DNA from: Rhodoferax lacus
Lineage (GTDB): Bacteria; Pseudomonadota; Gammaproteobacteria; Burkholderiales; Burkholderiaceae_C
Direction of reading: 5' to 3'
Assembly (NCBI RefSeq): GCF_003415675.1
Contig: NZ_QFZK01000001.1
Location: 248,001-312,000 of the forward strand
Length of the DNA: 64,000 bases
The notes beneath the pieces are model-generated. The model was not told the DNA's origin. It worked only from the letters and a program-made list of their open reading frames with translations, and searched no databases. The position numbers and the translations under genes are program-made. Below, piece by piece: positions 8,634 to 17,260 of the stretch (positions are counted from its first letter, which is position 1; each line of letters starts with the position of its first letter).

Positions 8634-9488
8634 GTGAAATTGCTGCGTTTTGGGTCGCCCGGTCTTGAGAAGCCCGGTGTTTTGGACACTGCGGGTCGCG
8701 TGCGTGACCTCTCGGGCCTGATTGAGGATGTGGGCGGCACAGCCTTGTCACCCAACAGCCTGGCGCGTTTGCGCGGCATTGATATCAACACCCTGCCGCT
8801 GGTGGCCGGTGTGCCGCAAAAGGACTTGCGCCTGGGCGCCTGTGTGGCGCAGATTGGCAAGTTCATCTGCATTGGCCTCAATTACGCCGACCATGCCGCC
8901 GAGTCCGGTGCGCAGGTACCGCCCGAGCCGGTGGTGTTCAACAAATGGACCAGCGCCGTGGTGGGCCCGGATGACAATGTGGAGATTCCGCGCGGCTCGG
9001 TCAAGACCGACTGGGAAGTCGAGCTCGGCGTGGTCATCGGCAAGGGCGGGCGCTATATCGAAGAGGCCGATGCGCTCTCGCATGTGGCCGGTTACTGCGT
9101 GATCAACGATGTGTCCGAGCGCGAATACCAGTTGGAGCGCAGCGGCACCTGGGACAAGGGCAAGGGCTGCGACACCTTTGGCCCCACCGGCCCCTGGCTG
9201 GTCACAGCCGACGAAGTGCCCGACTCTGACAACCTCAAAATGTGGCTGGAAGTGGATGGCAAGCGTTACCAGAACGGCAGCACCTCCACCATGGTCTACA
9301 AGGTACCGTTTCTCATCAGCTACCTCAGCCGCTTCATGAGCCTGCAGCCAGGCGATGTGATTTCCACCGGCACCCCGCCTGGCGTGGGCCTGGGGCAAAA
9401 GCCGCCGGTGTATTTGCGCGCCGGCCAGGTCATGCACCTGGGTATTGAAGGCCTGGGCACGCAGACCCAGACCGTGGTGCAGGCCTGA
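8634..9488 (+). CDS. FAH-family hydrolase, probable 2,4-diketo-3-deoxy-L-fuconate hydrolase
   Basis: A 284-residue cytoplasmic enzyme of the fumarylacetoacetate hydrolase family. Recognisable parts are FICIGLNYADHAAESG, the metal-site run around VELGVVIGKGGRYI, CVINDVSEREYQ, KGCDTFGPTGPWLV and the C-terminal DVISTGTPPGVGLG. In the non-phosphorylative L-fucose route this family splits 2,4-diketo-3-deoxy-L-fuconate into pyruvate and L-lactate, using a divalent metal. The start is a GTG, chosen because it follows AAGGAAGAG closely and gives the family N terminus (KLLRFG). The frame also opens at 8568 but that part lies across the terminator hairpin. Confidence 0.88.
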   Translation: MKLLRFGSPGLEKPGVLDTAGRVRDLSGLIEDVGGTALSPNSLARLRGIDINTLPLVAGVPQKDLRLGACVAQIGKFICIGLNYADHAAESGAQVPPEPVVFNKWTSAVVGPDDNVEIPRGSVKTDWEVELGVVIGKGGRYIEEADALSHVAGYCVINDVSEREYQLERSGTWDKGKGCDTFGPTGPWLVTADEVPDSDNLKMWLEVDGKRYQNGSTSTMVYKVPFLISYLSRFMSLQPGDVISTGTPPGVGLGQKPPVYLRAGQVMHLGIEGLGTQTQTVVQA

Positions 9489-9556
9489 TACCAGGCCAGC
9501 GCAGCAACGCCAAGCAACAACAACGCAACGCCATTTCTTTTTACTGAAGGTCCGCG

Positions 9557-10837
9557 ATGACAGTCATTACCTCCCTGCGCGTCGTGGACGTGCGCTTTCC
9601 CACGTCCCAACATCTGGATGGCTCGGATGCCATGAACCCGGATCCGGACTATTCGGCCGCCTACGTCATCCTGGGCACAGATGCGCCCGGCACAGAGGGC
9701 CACGGACTGACCTTCACCATTGGCCGCGGCAACGAGATCTGCTGTGCCGCCATCGAGGCCCTGAAGCCCTTGGTGGTGGGCCTGGATATGCAGTGGGTGG
9801 CCGAGGACATGGGCCGCTTTTGGCGCCACATCACTTCGGACAGCCAACTGCGCTGGATCGGCCCGGACAAGGGCGCCATCCACCTGGCTACGGGTGCCGT
9901 GGTCAATGCCGTGTGGGACCTGTGGGCCAAGCTGGAGGGCGTTCCGGTGTGGAAGCTGGTCTCGCGCATGAGCCCTGAAGAAATCGTCAAACTGATCGAC
10001 TTCCGCTACATCACCGACTGCATCACGCCCGAAGAAGCGCTGGCCATGCTCCAGGCGCAGGAACCCGGCAAGGCCGAGCGGCTGGCCACGCTGGAGCGCG
10101 AGGGCTACCCCTGCTACACCACGTCTGCCGGTTGGCTGGGCTATGACGACGCCAAGCTGCGCCGCCTGTGCCAGGAGGCCATTGATGCCGGCTTCAACCA
10201 CGTGAAGATGAAGGTAGGCCGCGACAAGGCCGACGACATCCGCCGCCTGACCATTGCCCGCGAGGTGCTGGGCCCGGACCGTCACCTGATGATCGATGCC
10301 AACCAGGTCTGGGAAGTGAACCAGGCCGTGGAGTGGGTGAACGACCTGGCGTTTTGCAAGCCCTGGTTTATTGAAGAGCCCACCAGCCCCGATGACATCG
10401 AAGGCCACCGCGTGATCCGCGAAGGCGTGAAGCCCGTGAAAGTAGCCACCGGCGAGATGTGCCAGAACCGCATCATCTTCAAGCAGCTCATCATGCGCGG
10501 CGCCATTGACGTGGTGCAGATCGACTCCTGTCGCCTAGGGGGAGTAAACGAAATCCTGGCCGTGATGCTGATGGCCGCCAAATACAAACTGCCGGTGTGC
10601 CCGCACGCCGGTGGCGTGGGCCTGTGCGAATACGTGCAGCACCTCAGCATGATTGACTACCTGTGCATTGCCGGCACGCGCGAAGGCCGGGTGATTGAAT
10701 TTGTGGACCACCTGCACGAGCACTTCATAGACCCCTGCGTGATCCAGAACGCTGCCTACATGCCACCCACGCTGCCCGGTTTTTCGATCGAGATGAAGCC
10801 GCAATCGTTGGTGGACTACACCTTCAAACGCAAGTGA
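9557..10837 (+). CDS. fucD: L-fuconate dehydratase (enolase superfamily)
   Basis: A 426-residue mandelate-racemase-group enzyme that dehydrates L-fuconate to 2-keto-3-deoxy-L-fuconate. The N terminus (VRFPTSQHLDGSDAMNPDPD) and IGRGNE nearly repeat what I recall of the characterised Xanthomonas L-fuconate dehydratase. The general base lysines K217 and K219 form the KMK motif. The Mg ligands are in LMIDANQVWEV, WFIEEPTSPDD and VATGEMCQNR, and the catalytic histidine is in CPHAGGVGLCEYVQH. The ATG follows GAAGGTCCGCG. This is the anchor gene that identifies the substrate of the whole operon. Confidence 0.95.
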   Translation: MTVITSLRVVDVRFPTSQHLDGSDAMNPDPDYSAAYVILGTDAPGTEGHGLTFTIGRGNEICCAAIEALKPLVVGLDMQWVAEDMGRFWRHITSDSQLRWIGPDKGAIHLATGAVVNAVWDLWAKLEGVPVWKLVSRMSPEEIVKLIDFRYITDCITPEEALAMLQAQEPGKAERLATLEREGYPCYTTSAGWLGYDDAKLRRLCQEAIDAGFNHVKMKVGRDKADDIRRLTIAREVLGPDRHLMIDANQVWEVNQAVEWVNDLAFCKPWFIEEPTSPDDIEGHRVIREGVKPVKVATGEMCQNRIIFKQLIMRGAIDVVQIDSCRLGGVNEILAVMLMAAKYKLPVCPHAGGVGLCEYVQHLSMIDYLCIAGTREGRVIEFVDHLHEHFIDPCVIQNAAYMPPTLPGFSIEMKPQSLVDYTFKRK

Positions 10838-10863
10838 ATCCAACGGCCTGAAGACCTGCGCCC

Positions 10864-11745
10864 ATGAAGATCGACACGCACCAGCATTACTGGCGCTATG
10901 AGGCGCAGGACTTCCCATGGATCAGTGACGCCATGCCCAGCCTGCAGCGCGACTGCCTGCCCGCCGATGTGGGACCTGCGCTGCACAGTGCCGGGGTGGA
11001 CGCGGTGCTGGCCGTGCAGGCGCGCAGCCGCGAGGACGAGACCGACTACTTGCTGGGCCTGGCCAAGACCAACCCGCAGATTGTGGGCGTGGTGGGCTGG
11101 ATCGATTTGTGTGCTGCGGACGTGTCGGACAAGCTGAGCCGCTATGCCGACCAGCCCCTGCTCAAAGGCTTTCGCCACATTCTGCAAGACGAGCCGCAAC
11201 TGCCCGCGCTGCTGCGCAACCCGGACTTCAACCGGGGTATGAAAGCGGTGCAAAAGCGTGGCCTGGTGTACGAGGTGCTGGTGTTTGACCGGCAAATGTC
11301 CTCGGTGCTGGAATTTTGTGGCCGCCACAACGCGCACTGGCTGGTGCTGGACCACGTGGGCAAGCCCTGCATACGCGATTGGATGACAAAGGCCGAAGTG
11401 CCCGGACGCTGGCTGGCCTGCATGCGTGCACTGGCCGCCATGCCGCATGTGGTGTGCAAGCTTTCCGGTCTGGTGACCGAGGCCGATTGGAGCCAGGGCC
11501 ACGGCGTGCAGCCGCAGGACAGCCGCACCATGCTGGAGTGCTTTGACCGCGCCCTCGACCTGTTTGGCCCCAACCGCCTTCTGTATGGCTCCGACTGGCC
11601 GGTGTGCCAGCTGGCCGCCCCCTATGCCGAGGTGCACAGCCTGGCCCAGCGCTGGGCCAGCACGCGCCTGACCCAACACGAACAGGACGCCTTCTGGGGC
11701 GTCAATGCACAGCGCTGTTATGCGCTGGCAGCTGCAGACCAGTAA
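10864..11745 (+). CDS. Amidohydrolase-2 family L-fuconolactonase
   Basis: A 293-residue cytoplasmic TIM-barrel metal-dependent hydrolase of the amidohydrolase-2 (COG3618) group. It begins with the HxH-type motif IDTHQHYW and has WLVLDHVGKP in the middle and LLYGSDWPVC near the C terminus, which supplies the conserved aspartate. Members beside fuconate dehydratase open L-fucono-lactone to L-fuconate. It sits 26 bases after the dehydratase gene and 18 bases before the last SDR gene. The family is certain and the substrate follows from the operon. Confidence 0.88.
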   Translation: MKIDTHQHYWRYEAQDFPWISDAMPSLQRDCLPADVGPALHSAGVDAVLAVQARSREDETDYLLGLAKTNPQIVGVVGWIDLCAADVSDKLSRYADQPLLKGFRHILQDEPQLPALLRNPDFNRGMKAVQKRGLVYEVLVFDRQMSSVLEFCGRHNAHWLVLDHVGKPCIRDWMTKAEVPGRWLACMRALAAMPHVVCKLSGLVTEADWSQGHGVQPQDSRTMLECFDRALDLFGPNRLLYGSDWPVCQLAAPYAEVHSLAQRWASTRLTQHEQDAFWGVNAQRCYALAAADQ

Positions 11746-12540
<795 letters not shown>

Positions 12541-12547
12541 GCCGAAC

Positions 12548-13270
12548 TTAGCGCCAATGACGGTGGTGTCCGTAGCCGCCACCCCAATAGCCAAACCCGA
12601 ACTGGAGTTGCACCGGCGGGTAGTAGCTGCGGGGGTAGTACACCGGGTAGGGCTGGGTTATCACCACCGGTGCGGGCTGCACATACACAGTCTGCGGCTG
12701 GATGTATGGGGGCGGCGGTGCTGCGCTGATGGGCTCCTGGTCTTCGTAATCCCTGGCACCCACGGGTCCAATTTGCAAAGCCAGCTTGGGGCCCGGGTCA
12801 TGCGGCATTTGCACCGCGTACTGTTTGCCCGCGTATTCATACACCACGTTGTAGGCCACGGCACGGTTTTCATAGGTGGTTTGGGTGCCGCACTGGCGCA
12901 CGGTGCGCAGCTCGGGTTCGGGCGAACCCTCTATGCGGTCACCCAGCACGGCGCCACCAATGGCACCAATGACGGTGGCCGCTGCCCGGCCGGAGCCACG
13001 CCCACCCGAGGCACTGCCCAGCGCACCACCGGCAATGGCGCCTATGGCGGCACCGGCGCCTGACTTGGGTTGCTGCACTTCCACCTGCTGGTCGCTGCAG
13101 ACTTGCTGGGGTACGGCCACTTGTTGCATGACAGGCGTGGCCGAGAGCACGCGGCCAAACTCCACAGCCAAGGCCGACCCACTGACCCCCAGGCCCAGCA
13201 GACCGGATAACAGGCCACCCAGCAGGCCAAGCCGCAGGGCAGGGGAGTGTTTTACAAGAGGTGCATGCAT
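12548..13270 (-). CDS. Glycine-zipper 2TM envelope protein
   Basis: A 240-residue exported protein. A signal peptide of about 35 residues (LGLLGGLLSGLLGLGVSGSALA) is followed by a linker with a CSDQQ segment and a glycine-zipper 2TM domain at about 75-120 (GAAIGAIAGGALGS and AATVIGAIGGAVLG). Then comes a domain with YNVVYEYAGKQYAVQMP and a proline/tyrosine-rich tail ending in GGGYGHHRHWR. Related proteins (SlyB/Rick-17-kDa-antigen group) lie in the outer membrane or periplasm, where they help keep the envelope intact. The exact role is unknown. A good ribosome binding site (GAAGGGA) supports the start. It converges on the fucose operon only 7 bases away. Confidence 0.8.
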   Translation of the reverse strand: MHAPLVKHSPALRLGLLGGLLSGLLGLGVSGSALAVEFGRVLSATPVMQQVAVPQQVCSDQQVEVQQPKSGAGAAIGAIAGGALGSASGGRGSGRAAATVIGAIGGAVLGDRIEGSPEPELRTVRQCGTQTTYENRAVAYNVVYEYAGKQYAVQMPHDPGPKLALQIGPVGARDYEDQEPISAAPPPPYIQPQTVYVQPAPVVITQPYPVYYPRSYYPPVQLQFGFGYWGGGYGHHRHWR

Positions 13271-13397
13271 GGCGAGATTCCCTTCAAAGGCCTGCCCGGA
13301 TGGGGTAGCTATCCGTCTGTAACGCCCGGAGCAGTCAGCGTGCCGACGGTCTTTACACCCGGTATCACTTTAGCCTTTTTCAAGGCCGCTATCACTA

Positions 13398-14303
13398 TCA
13401 GTTATCCCAATCGCCGCCGCCACCACTGTCGGACGAACCGGCATCGTCCCAGCCGGTGTCGCTGATGCCGAAGTTGCTGCCGCCCATGTCGGCGTTGCTG
13501 TTGCCGATGGGCTCGTAATTGTTGCTGCCGCTGTTTTCGGCAGCCTTGGCTCCCGATTCATGCTCGCCACTCAGGCTGCGTCCAATGGCTTGAGCCGCCA
13601 TCACACCCGCGCCCACGGCCAGGCCGGTAGCCACGCCACCCATGATGCGTCCACCCAGGCCGCTGCCTGCGGGCTGTCCATACCCCGGTTGACCGGTTTG
13701 GCCATACAGGGGTTGTTGGCCATAGCCGCCCTGCATGTTGGGTTGCATGTTGCCGCTGCCAAAACCCTGTGGGCCGCTCAGGCCGCTGCCCGCGTAGGCG
13801 GCATTCGGGTCAAAGGTCTGTGCCGGTTTGCGGCGGAAGATGAAGTAGGCAGCGGCAATCACGCCTGCGGCCAGCAGGGCGGGCAGCAACCAGGAGCCCG
13901 AGGGCTTGTTGTCCGGGGCTGCGTTGTTGCTGGTGGCTACATGGGCCGGTGCCGCGGTGGCTTTGGCAGCCAGCTGGTTTTCCAGGGCGCTGACGGCTTC
14001 GGGTTTGGCAAAAGGCAGGCCGGGTGCCAGGGATTGGGCAGTGCTCAGCGCTTCACGCGCCTTGGGCAGATTGCCCTGGCGTGCGTACAGCTCACTTTGC
14101 ACAAAGTGCGCCTTGGCGCTCTTGGGGTGGGCTACCAGCACTTGCTGCACCATCACCTGGGCCTGGTCCAGTTTGCCGGACTGGGCTGCCGCATAAATCT
14201 GGTTCATGGTGGGCTCCTGCTGGGCCATGGCCAGCCCGGCACTCAGGAAGCTCGCCACCAGCAGCCAGCGAAGGGCGCTTGTAAACAGGGACATATAACG
14301 CAT
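13398..14303 (-). CDS. Membrane-anchored tetratricopeptide-repeat protein
   Basis: A 301-residue protein with an N-terminal signal sequence (ending LAMAQQEP), two tetratricopeptide-like repeats at about 33-95 (YAAAQSGKLDQAQVMVQQVL; KAHFVQSELYARQGNLPKA), an alanine-rich linker, and one membrane helix at about 137-155 (LLPALLAAGVIAAAYFIF) followed by RRK. A long Gly/Gln/Tyr-rich segment follows, then a second small hydrophobic stretch (GGVATGLAVGAGVMAAQAIG) and an acidic DWDN tail. The repeats should lie in the periplasm and suggest protein binding. No specific family name is offered. An alternative ATG lies nine bases downstream. Confidence 0.75.
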   Translation of the reverse strand: MRYMSLFTSALRWLLVASFLSAGLAMAQQEPTMNQIYAAAQSGKLDQAQVMVQQVLVAHPKSAKAHFVQSELYARQGNLPKAREALSTAQSLAPGLPFAKPEAVSALENQLAAKATAAPAHVATSNNAAPDNKPSGSWLLPALLAAGVIAAAYFIFRRKPAQTFDPNAAYAGSGLSGPQGFGSGNMQPNMQGGYGQQPLYGQTGQPGYGQPAGSGLGGRIMGGVATGLAVGAGVMAAQAIGRSLSGEHESGAKAAENSGSNNYEPIGNSNADMGGSNFGISDTGWDDAGSSDSGGGGDWDN

Positions 14304-14467
14304 GGATAAAGCCTCAAATGGAAAAAAGGAAACAAGGACATGATGATGCCGGGCGGTGTTTTTTCAAGCGGAAGTGTGTGACAGCCAGGTAAAGCCCCCG
14401 CTTTTTCAGGGGCGCGTTGCATGGCAGTGCGCTCCCGAAGCTATTGCCGCACGCGTACCATCGTTGC

Positions 14468-15319
14468 ATGACAGCCAATGCTCCCGTACTTTTTCTGGAT
14501 GGCCTGAACCCCGACCAGCAGTCCCGCCTCTTTGCACTGGACGCCCAAGCCATGCATTCTGCACCCCCTGGTTGCATGCGCTGGCGCTGTGGTGATCAAC
14601 ATCTGGGCCTTGTGACTCTGCCCCGGGCGCAATGGCTGGCGCAGTATTTGTCCCCTGCCAATCTGGGGCCGCAAGGGCTGGTGTGGGACGCAGCCCACTG
14701 GAGCGAGGCCCAACGCAGCGAGCGCCTGCAAGCCACGCTGCTGGCCGCCCGCGCCCAGGGTCTGATGCCCGGTTGGCGCGATGAGCGCTTCAGCTACTGG
14801 CAGGCAGACTGCTGCACGCCCAACCCGGAGCGCGCAGCCCTGTTCCATGCCGAGCGCTCGGGCTTTCGCTTCCTGGGCCTGCTGAGCCATGCCGTGCACG
14901 TGAACGGCTTTATGCCCGATGGCCGGCTGTGGTGCGCACGCCGCGCCTACAGCAAGGCAACCGACCCTGGCATGCTGGACAACGTCACCGCAGGGGGCTT
15001 GCCCATGGGTGAGACGGTGCACACCTGCCTGCAGCGCGAACTGGCCGAAGAGGCCGGCCTGTTCAGCCTGCAGGGCCACGGCCTGCAGGCCGCAGGCAGC
15101 GTGCGCACCAGCCGCATGGAGCCCGAGGGTTGGCACGACGAAATCGTGCACGTGTTCAACCTCAGCCTGCAGGCCGGTTTTGCACCGGTAAACCAGGATG
15201 GTGAGGTGGCCGCCTTCATTTGCCTGGAGCCCACTGAAGTGCTGCAGCGCATGGAGGCTGGTGAGTTCACCGTGGATGCCGTGCAGACCCTGGTGCAGGG
15301 GCTGCGCCGGACGCGCTGA
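14468..15319 (+). CDS. Nudix hydrolase with DUF4743-type N-terminal domain
   Basis: A 283-residue cytoplasmic protein. The N-terminal half (about 1-110) matches the DUF4743 domain found with Nudix enzymes of the thiamin-pyrophosphokinase-related group. The Nudix box at about 175-200 is complete: G-x5-E, seven residues, then RELAEEAGL. Such enzymes hydrolyse nucleoside diphosphate derivatives, and characterised eukaryotic relatives act on oxidised thiamin diphosphates, so a housecleaning role is plausible. The start is the ATG of MTANAP. An earlier in-frame ATG (14417) adds 17 residues without a better ribosome binding site. Confidence 0.8.
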   Translation: MTANAPVLFLDGLNPDQQSRLFALDAQAMHSAPPGCMRWRCGDQHLGLVTLPRAQWLAQYLSPANLGPQGLVWDAAHWSEAQRSERLQATLLAARAQGLMPGWRDERFSYWQADCCTPNPERAALFHAERSGFRFLGLLSHAVHVNGFMPDGRLWCARRAYSKATDPGMLDNVTAGGLPMGETVHTCLQRELAEEAGLFSLQGHGLQAAGSVRTSRMEPEGWHDEIVHVFNLSLQAGFAPVNQDGEVAAFICLEPTEVLQRMEAGEFTVDAVQTLVQGLRRTR

Positions 15320-15329
15320 AACGCTGACC

Positions 15330-17036
15330 TCAATACGCCGAACTGGCCTGGTACAGCGGAGCATGGGCTTGCAGCCACTGCTCCAGCACCATCAGCAGCC
15401 AGACCATTTCGCCGTAGTAGCCCGGATGCTGGTGCAAATGGTGTTTGAGCAGCATGGAGATGAAGTCGCGTCGCACAATGCCGCGCTCGCCCAGGCTGCG
15501 CAGTGAGTCGGTGGCCAGTCTGCGCAGACCCGTGTGCTGGCAGACCCACAAGCCAAAGGGCAAGCCTGTGCCCTGTTTCCTGTTGCGCAGAACGGCTTCC
15601 GGCAAAAATCCCTTGAGGGCTTCCTTGAAGAAGCCCCGCAGCTTCAAACCTTTGGCGTTGCAGACCGAGGGCAGACGCAGTGCGAAATCCAGCAAGCGCT
15701 GGTCCAACAGCGGAAAGCCCACGTCCACGCCAGCCAGGGCACCGGTGCCGCAGACCTTGGGCAGTTCGCTGTCGGCCAGGGCCTGTTGCCAGTCCATCGC
15801 TGAACTGTGTTGTGGCGCGCTGGTGGGGTAGTCGCCTTGCCAGCTTTGCCACTGCCGGTTGGGTGCCGCCATGGGGTCGACCATTTGCAAAAAGTCGGGC
15901 ACGAACACGCGCTCCATGCCCAGGCGGTTCAGCAGTCTGTACAGGTTCTGTCGCTCTGGCATGGCCACGCGCCAAGGATCTACCGCGCGTGCTGTCCCGT
16001 GCCTGTGTGGCTTGCAACTGGCAGCAGGGTGGATGGTGGCCGGCGCAGGCTCCATTGTCTGCGTGCACAGCATGCCAGGAAGGACTCCGTACCAGCCCAG
16101 CACACGCTGGCGGGTCCGACCCAACGATTGGCCAAACAGTGCGCTGCCCCCGTCGCCGCACAGGATGCGGGTCACACCATCAGAGCGTGCCATGGCCGCG
16201 CAGTGGTAGGCGGGCAGGGCAGAAGAATGGCCAAAGGGCTGGTCGTAGTGGCTGGCCAGCCCGGGGAGGCTGCGCACCAGGTCGTCGGGCGTCAGGTAGT
16301 GGGACTGGTGCTGTGTGCCCAAGTGCGTGGCGGCTACTTGTGCGGCTTCGATGCCGCCGTAGTCACTGGCGGCAAAGCCGATCGAATACGTCGTGGCAGG
16401 CTCTCCCGACACCGCGCCTATCATGCCGGCCACGGTGGAACTGTGGGTGCCGCCACTCAGAAAGCAGGCCGGCTTTTCGCCCGCCATGTGGGCCGCTACT
16501 GCGCCGCGCAGCAGATGCCGGAATTCTTCGTGCACATCGGACAGGTGCGCGCGGGGTGTGTCCTCAACCGCAGGTGCCCCATAGGGCGCCACTGCCAGCG
16601 TTCCATTTTTATAGTCGGCACAGTGCGCAGGCGGCAGGCGGTAGATGCCCTTGTAAACCGTGCGCGGCGAGGGAATGGTGTGGAAGAACAGGTAGTCGAA
16701 TATCGCCTGCGGATCGATTTCGGTGTGGCGGTCGGCCAGCGCATCGGCACGCGGGGCAAAGTGCAGCGCCTTGTTCTGTACCTTGTAGCACAGGGAGTGG
16801 ATGGCAAAGCGGTCTACCGCCAGCGAGGTGCGGCCCAGTCCGTCAGAAACCGCCACAGAAAATGCGCCCGATGCCTGGGATGCCGCCGCCGCAATGCCGC
16901 CCTCAAAGCAGGCGGCACGCCAGGCGATGTCGGAGCCAAAGTTTGAAGCCAGCCGGGACAGATGGGGTGCTGCAAATGTCGCAGCCCCGCTAAGGGATAC
17001 ACGCGGCGGGTCTTGGGGATTCACACTGCTTTGCAT
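15330..17036 (-). CDS. Asparagine-synthetase-like protein with substituted catalytic motifs
   Basis: A 568-residue protein with the two-domain layout of class B asparagine synthetases. The N-terminal part resembles the glutaminase fold (GAFSVAVSDGLGRTSLAVDRFA; IYRLPPAH) but lacks the Cys2 nucleophile and the usual MCGI start. In the synthetase domain the pyrophosphate loop SGGxDS reads SGGTHSS (about 194-200), with histidine at the normally invariant aspartate. The GEGxDELF motif reads GDGGSALFG (about 294-302), so both acidic residues are missing. The C-terminal part is well kept (FPLLDQRLLDFALRLP; KGLKLRGFFKEALKGFLP; RKQGTGLPF). It is probably not an asparagine synthetase. A non-catalytic or altered adenylating role is possible. 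The ATG after AGGACC was chosen. The frame stays open to 17360 but that extension overlaps the divergent kinase start. Confidence 0.75.
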   Translation of the reverse strand: MQSSVNPQDPPRVSLSGAATFAAPHLSRLASNFGSDIAWRAACFEGGIAAAASQASGAFSVAVSDGLGRTSLAVDRFAIHSLCYKVQNKALHFAPRADALADRHTEIDPQAIFDYLFFHTIPSPRTVYKGIYRLPPAHCADYKNGTLAVAPYGAPAVEDTPRAHLSDVHEEFRHLLRGAVAAHMAGEKPACFLSGGTHSSTVAGMIGAVSGEPATTYSIGFAASDYGGIEAAQVAATHLGTQHQSHYLTPDDLVRSLPGLASHYDQPFGHSSALPAYHCAAMARSDGVTRILCGDGGSALFGQSLGRTRQRVLGWYGVLPGMLCTQTMEPAPATIHPAASCKPHRHGTARAVDPWRVAMPERQNLYRLLNRLGMERVFVPDFLQMVDPMAAPNRQWQSWQGDYPTSAPQHSSAMDWQQALADSELPKVCGTGALAGVDVGFPLLDQRLLDFALRLPSVCNAKGLKLRGFFKEALKGFLPEAVLRNRKQGTGLPFGLWVCQHTGLRRLATDSLRSLGERGIVRRDFISMLLKHHLHQHPGYYGEMVWLLMVLEQWLQAHAPLYQASSAY

Positions 17037-17260
17037 GGAGGGTCCTGTCTCAACAGTCTCACGGGGCATGGATGAAGGGGCCTTGCCTGCCTGACCAGCG
17101 GCATTCTGGGTGGTCAGCAAGCCAGGGCACTGCGTTTTCTCAAGGGCTGCGGCAGGGGCGGGGTGCTGCCTGCAGTGCTTGATATTTCGCAAGCAGGTAC
17201 ACTTTTTTGAGGTTTTATTCACACCTTTACAGGGCTGGCCAATTTCGCTAAAAGATCCAA

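Noticed and set aside
13371..13388. A short hairpin (AGCCTT and AAGGC) after the tetratricopeptide gene as terminator.
   Set aside because: The stem is only about five bases and no T-run follows on the minus strand.
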